This document shows positions 6,449 through 7,813 of a stretch of DNA of 7,813 bases, piece after piece; the first letter of the stretch is position 1; each line of letters begins with the position of its first letter. The DNA comes from Xanthobacteraceae bacterium. GTDB lineage: Bacteria > Pseudomonadota > Alphaproteobacteria > Rhizobiales > Xanthobacteraceae. Position numbers and translations under genes: made by a program. Under the pieces are notes generated by a model. That model was not told where the DNA came from, searched no databases, and worked only from the letters and a program-made list of their open reading frames with translations. Location: contig JASHRR010000657.1 in the NCBI GenBank assembly GCA_030037185.1, positions 1-7,813 of the forward strand. Direction: 5' to 3'.

Positions 6449-6952
6449 TCAAGGGGTTCGTGCAGCTGGCGGCCGCCTGATTGCCGAGTAGGCGATCTCG
6501 GCGCGCACCCGACCGACAACCTGGGCGACGCCATGGGCAACCGGCGGCGACAGCGGAGCGCCTGGCATGAATGACGCACCCTCGATAGTGTAAATGATGC
6601 ATCGGTGCGGCAATTGACCAAGCGAGCGGGCGAGCTCGACGGCCGTCGCCGGGCCGAAGGCATGGGTCGAGAGTCCCAACGCCACCTCCTCCGGCACCGG
6701 CGCGGCACTCACATCAAAGCGACGAACCGTGCCCGGCGGCGTGCCCGAGGCGCATGCGTCGATCAGGAAAACGGACGCCGCCCCGTCCATTTGCGCAACC
6801 AGCGCCGTCGCCTCGCCCCCATGTTCGATGACCTCGACATCCTGGACCAACAGCTCCGAAAGCTTCCGCGCCACTGCCGGCCCGGCTCCATCATCACCGC
6901 GATCTGGATTGCCGATCCCGAGAACGATGCAGCGAGGATAATCATTCGCCAT
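6449..6952 (-). CDS. Hydrogenase maturation protease (peptidase A31, HycI/HupD family)
   Basis: This 167-residue cytoplasmic endopeptidase removes the C-terminal tail of the large subunit once nickel is in place, closing the active site. The family signature VLGIGNPDRGDDGAGP occupies residues 10-25. The residues expected to recognise nickel are Asp21 (Glu in HybD), Asp65 in LIDACASG and His97 in LSTHAFGP, all in the right order and spacing. The later CIIYTIEGASFMPGAPLS is also typical. The ATG at 6952 follows the large-subunit TGA by two bases, pointing to reinitiation or coupling. A TTG two codons earlier is less likely. The Shine-Dalgarno sequence is poor, as expected for a coupled gene. 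The immediate neighbour is its probable substrate. The exact subfamily name for a group 3b partner is uncertain, so I give no symbol. Confidence 0.93.
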   Translation of the reverse strand: MANDYPRCIVLGIGNPDRGDDGAGPAVARKLSELLVQDVEVIEHGGEATALVAQMDGAASVFLIDACASGTPPGTVRRFDVSAAPVPEEVALGLSTHAFGPATAVELARSLGQLPHRCIIYTIEGASFMPGAPLSPPVAHGVAQVVGRVRAEIAYSAIRRPPAARTP

Positions 6953-6954
6953 GG

Positions 6955-7813
6955 TCAACCGCGATCGATCTCAAGCCGAAGGAAATGTGCCGCGCAGGAG
7001 ATGCATGGGTCGTGGTTGCGCACCGTCTGCTCGCAGCGGTGGCGCAGTTTGTCGTCCGGCAGATCGAGGAAACGTTCGACGAAACTCTTAAGGTCCTCCT
7101 CGATGCTCAACTGATTCTGTGCGGTCGGCGGTACAATTTTCGCCTCCGCGATGGTACCGTCCGCTTCCAAGCGATAGCGGTGATAGAGGAGGCCGCGTGG
7201 CGCCTCGGTCGCGGCGTAGCCGATGGCGGCGCGCGGCTCGGTCGTGACAGCTGGCTGCCCCGGCTCCTCGTAGGCGGCGATAATTCTTAGCGCCTCGTCG
7301 CAGGCGTAAAGCACCTCGACTGCGCGTATGACAATGCTGCGATAGGGGTTGGTGCAGGTGGCGCCGAGGCCGGCGTTCCGCGCCGCGTCGCGCGCGACCG
7401 GGGACAGCCGATCGAAATTCAAGTTGTAGCGGGCGAGCGGCCCGCACAGGTAGGACCCGCGTGTCCGGATCCGCGAACACAGGGCGGTCGAGCGCTCCAC
7501 GTGACTTTCCTCGAAATGATCGTCATAGGCGCTCGGCAGAATGTCGAGCCCGCGATTCGAGACGATATGACCTTCGTTGAAAGGGTATTCATTGGCGTGC
7601 CGCAAGGCGACGAATTCGTAATCGCGCTCGCGATCAGGGAAATCGAACGAGGCGGTCCAGCGCACGGTCTCAAGCGCCGCGTCGCGCGCCCATGTCAGTC
7701 GCTCGGCAAGCGGCGCAAGCTCGCGCCGGCGCGGTGTGCGGTAGAATCCGCCGAGGCGGATGTTGATCGGATGGATTTCGCGCCCGCCAATCAGGCTGAT
7801 GATTTCGTTGCCG
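6955..7813 (-). CDS. [NiFe]-hydrogenase large (alpha) subunit, C-terminal part, group 3b-like
   Basis: The last 285 residues of a [NiFe]-hydrogenase catalytic subunit are visible; the frame is open to the window edge and the N-terminal Ni-binding motif lies outside. The subunit houses the Ni-Fe(CN)2CO site that splits or makes H2. Evidence includes [36 protein letters not shown], the [12 protein letters not shown] segment near the active site, and the C-terminal DPCISCAAH at 7011-6985, which supplies the two terminal Cys ligands. The nine residues after that His (FLRLEIDRG) are the tail expected to be cut by the adjacent protease. The motif spacing and short tail resemble cytoplasmic group 3b (bifunctional, NAD(P)-linked, sulfhydrogenase-type) alpha subunits more than membrane-bound group 1 enzymes; group 3d (HoxH) is the main alternative. 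Partner electron-transfer subunits would be expected to the right of the window. Confidence 0.92.
   Translation of the reverse strand, partial: GNEIISLIGGREIHPINIRLGGFYRTPRRRELAPLAERLTWARDAALETVRWTASFDFPDRERDYEFVALRHANEYPFNEGHIVSNRGLDILPSAYDDHFEESHVERSTALCSRIRTRGSYLCGPLARYNLNFDRLSPVARDAARNAGLGATCTNPYRSIVIRAVEVLYACDEALRIIAAYEEPGQPAVTTEPRAAIGYAATEAPRGLLYHRYRLEADGTIAEAKIVPPTAQNQLSIEEDLKSFVERFLDLPDDKLRHRCEQTVRNHDPCISCAAHFLRLEIDRG

Overview
This is a GC-rich bacterial window that carries the end of a cytoplasmic [NiFe]-hydrogenase structural locus and most of the hyp genes that build its metal centre. The proteins resemble proteobacterial, probably alphaproteobacterial, homologues. That placement rests on protein flavour and base composition only and is tentative. 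All hydrogenase-related genes lie on the minus strand and are transcribed from right to left. The only plus-strand gene is the 3' end of a phosphoenolpyruvate synthase at the left edge, which converges on hypE.

Layout in transcription order, right to left. 7813-6955 is the C-terminal part of a [NiFe]-hydrogenase large (alpha) subunit, most like group 3b NAD(P)-linked enzymes; its 5' end lies outside the window. Two bases later comes its likely C-terminal processing protease (6952-6449). Next is about 890 bp with no intact gene (6448-5561). It holds two strong inverted repeats and the decayed remains of an IS4-family (Tn5-like) transposase, recognisable by an IQDTTELSY motif and the following beta-strand block in a shifted frame. 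The hyp block follows: hypC (5560-5318), a frameshifted hypA (5325-4951), hypD (4933-3818), hypF (3764-1515, or from 3872) and hypE (1528-521). Positions 252-520 hold no supported gene. ppsA (partial) ends at 251.

How the genes work together. HypF makes thiocarbamate on the C-terminal Cys of HypE, HypE dehydrates it to thiocyanate, and the HypC-HypD complex assembles the Fe(CN)2CO unit and delivers it to the large-subunit precursor. HypA with HypB then inserts nickel, and the protease removes the short C-terminal tail after the DPCISCAAH motif. The iron branch (C, D, E, F) and the protease are intact here. The nickel branch is not: hypA is split over three frames and has lost a zinc-site Cys, and no hypB is present. 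Active enzyme would therefore need HypA/HypB from elsewhere in the genome.

The most notable points are the selective decay of hypA among intact hyp genes, the unusual order C-(A)-D-F-E, the transposase relic separating the protease from hypC, and a near-consensus FNR/FixK-type site just upstream of hypC. I found no convincing evidence of a wholly new system.
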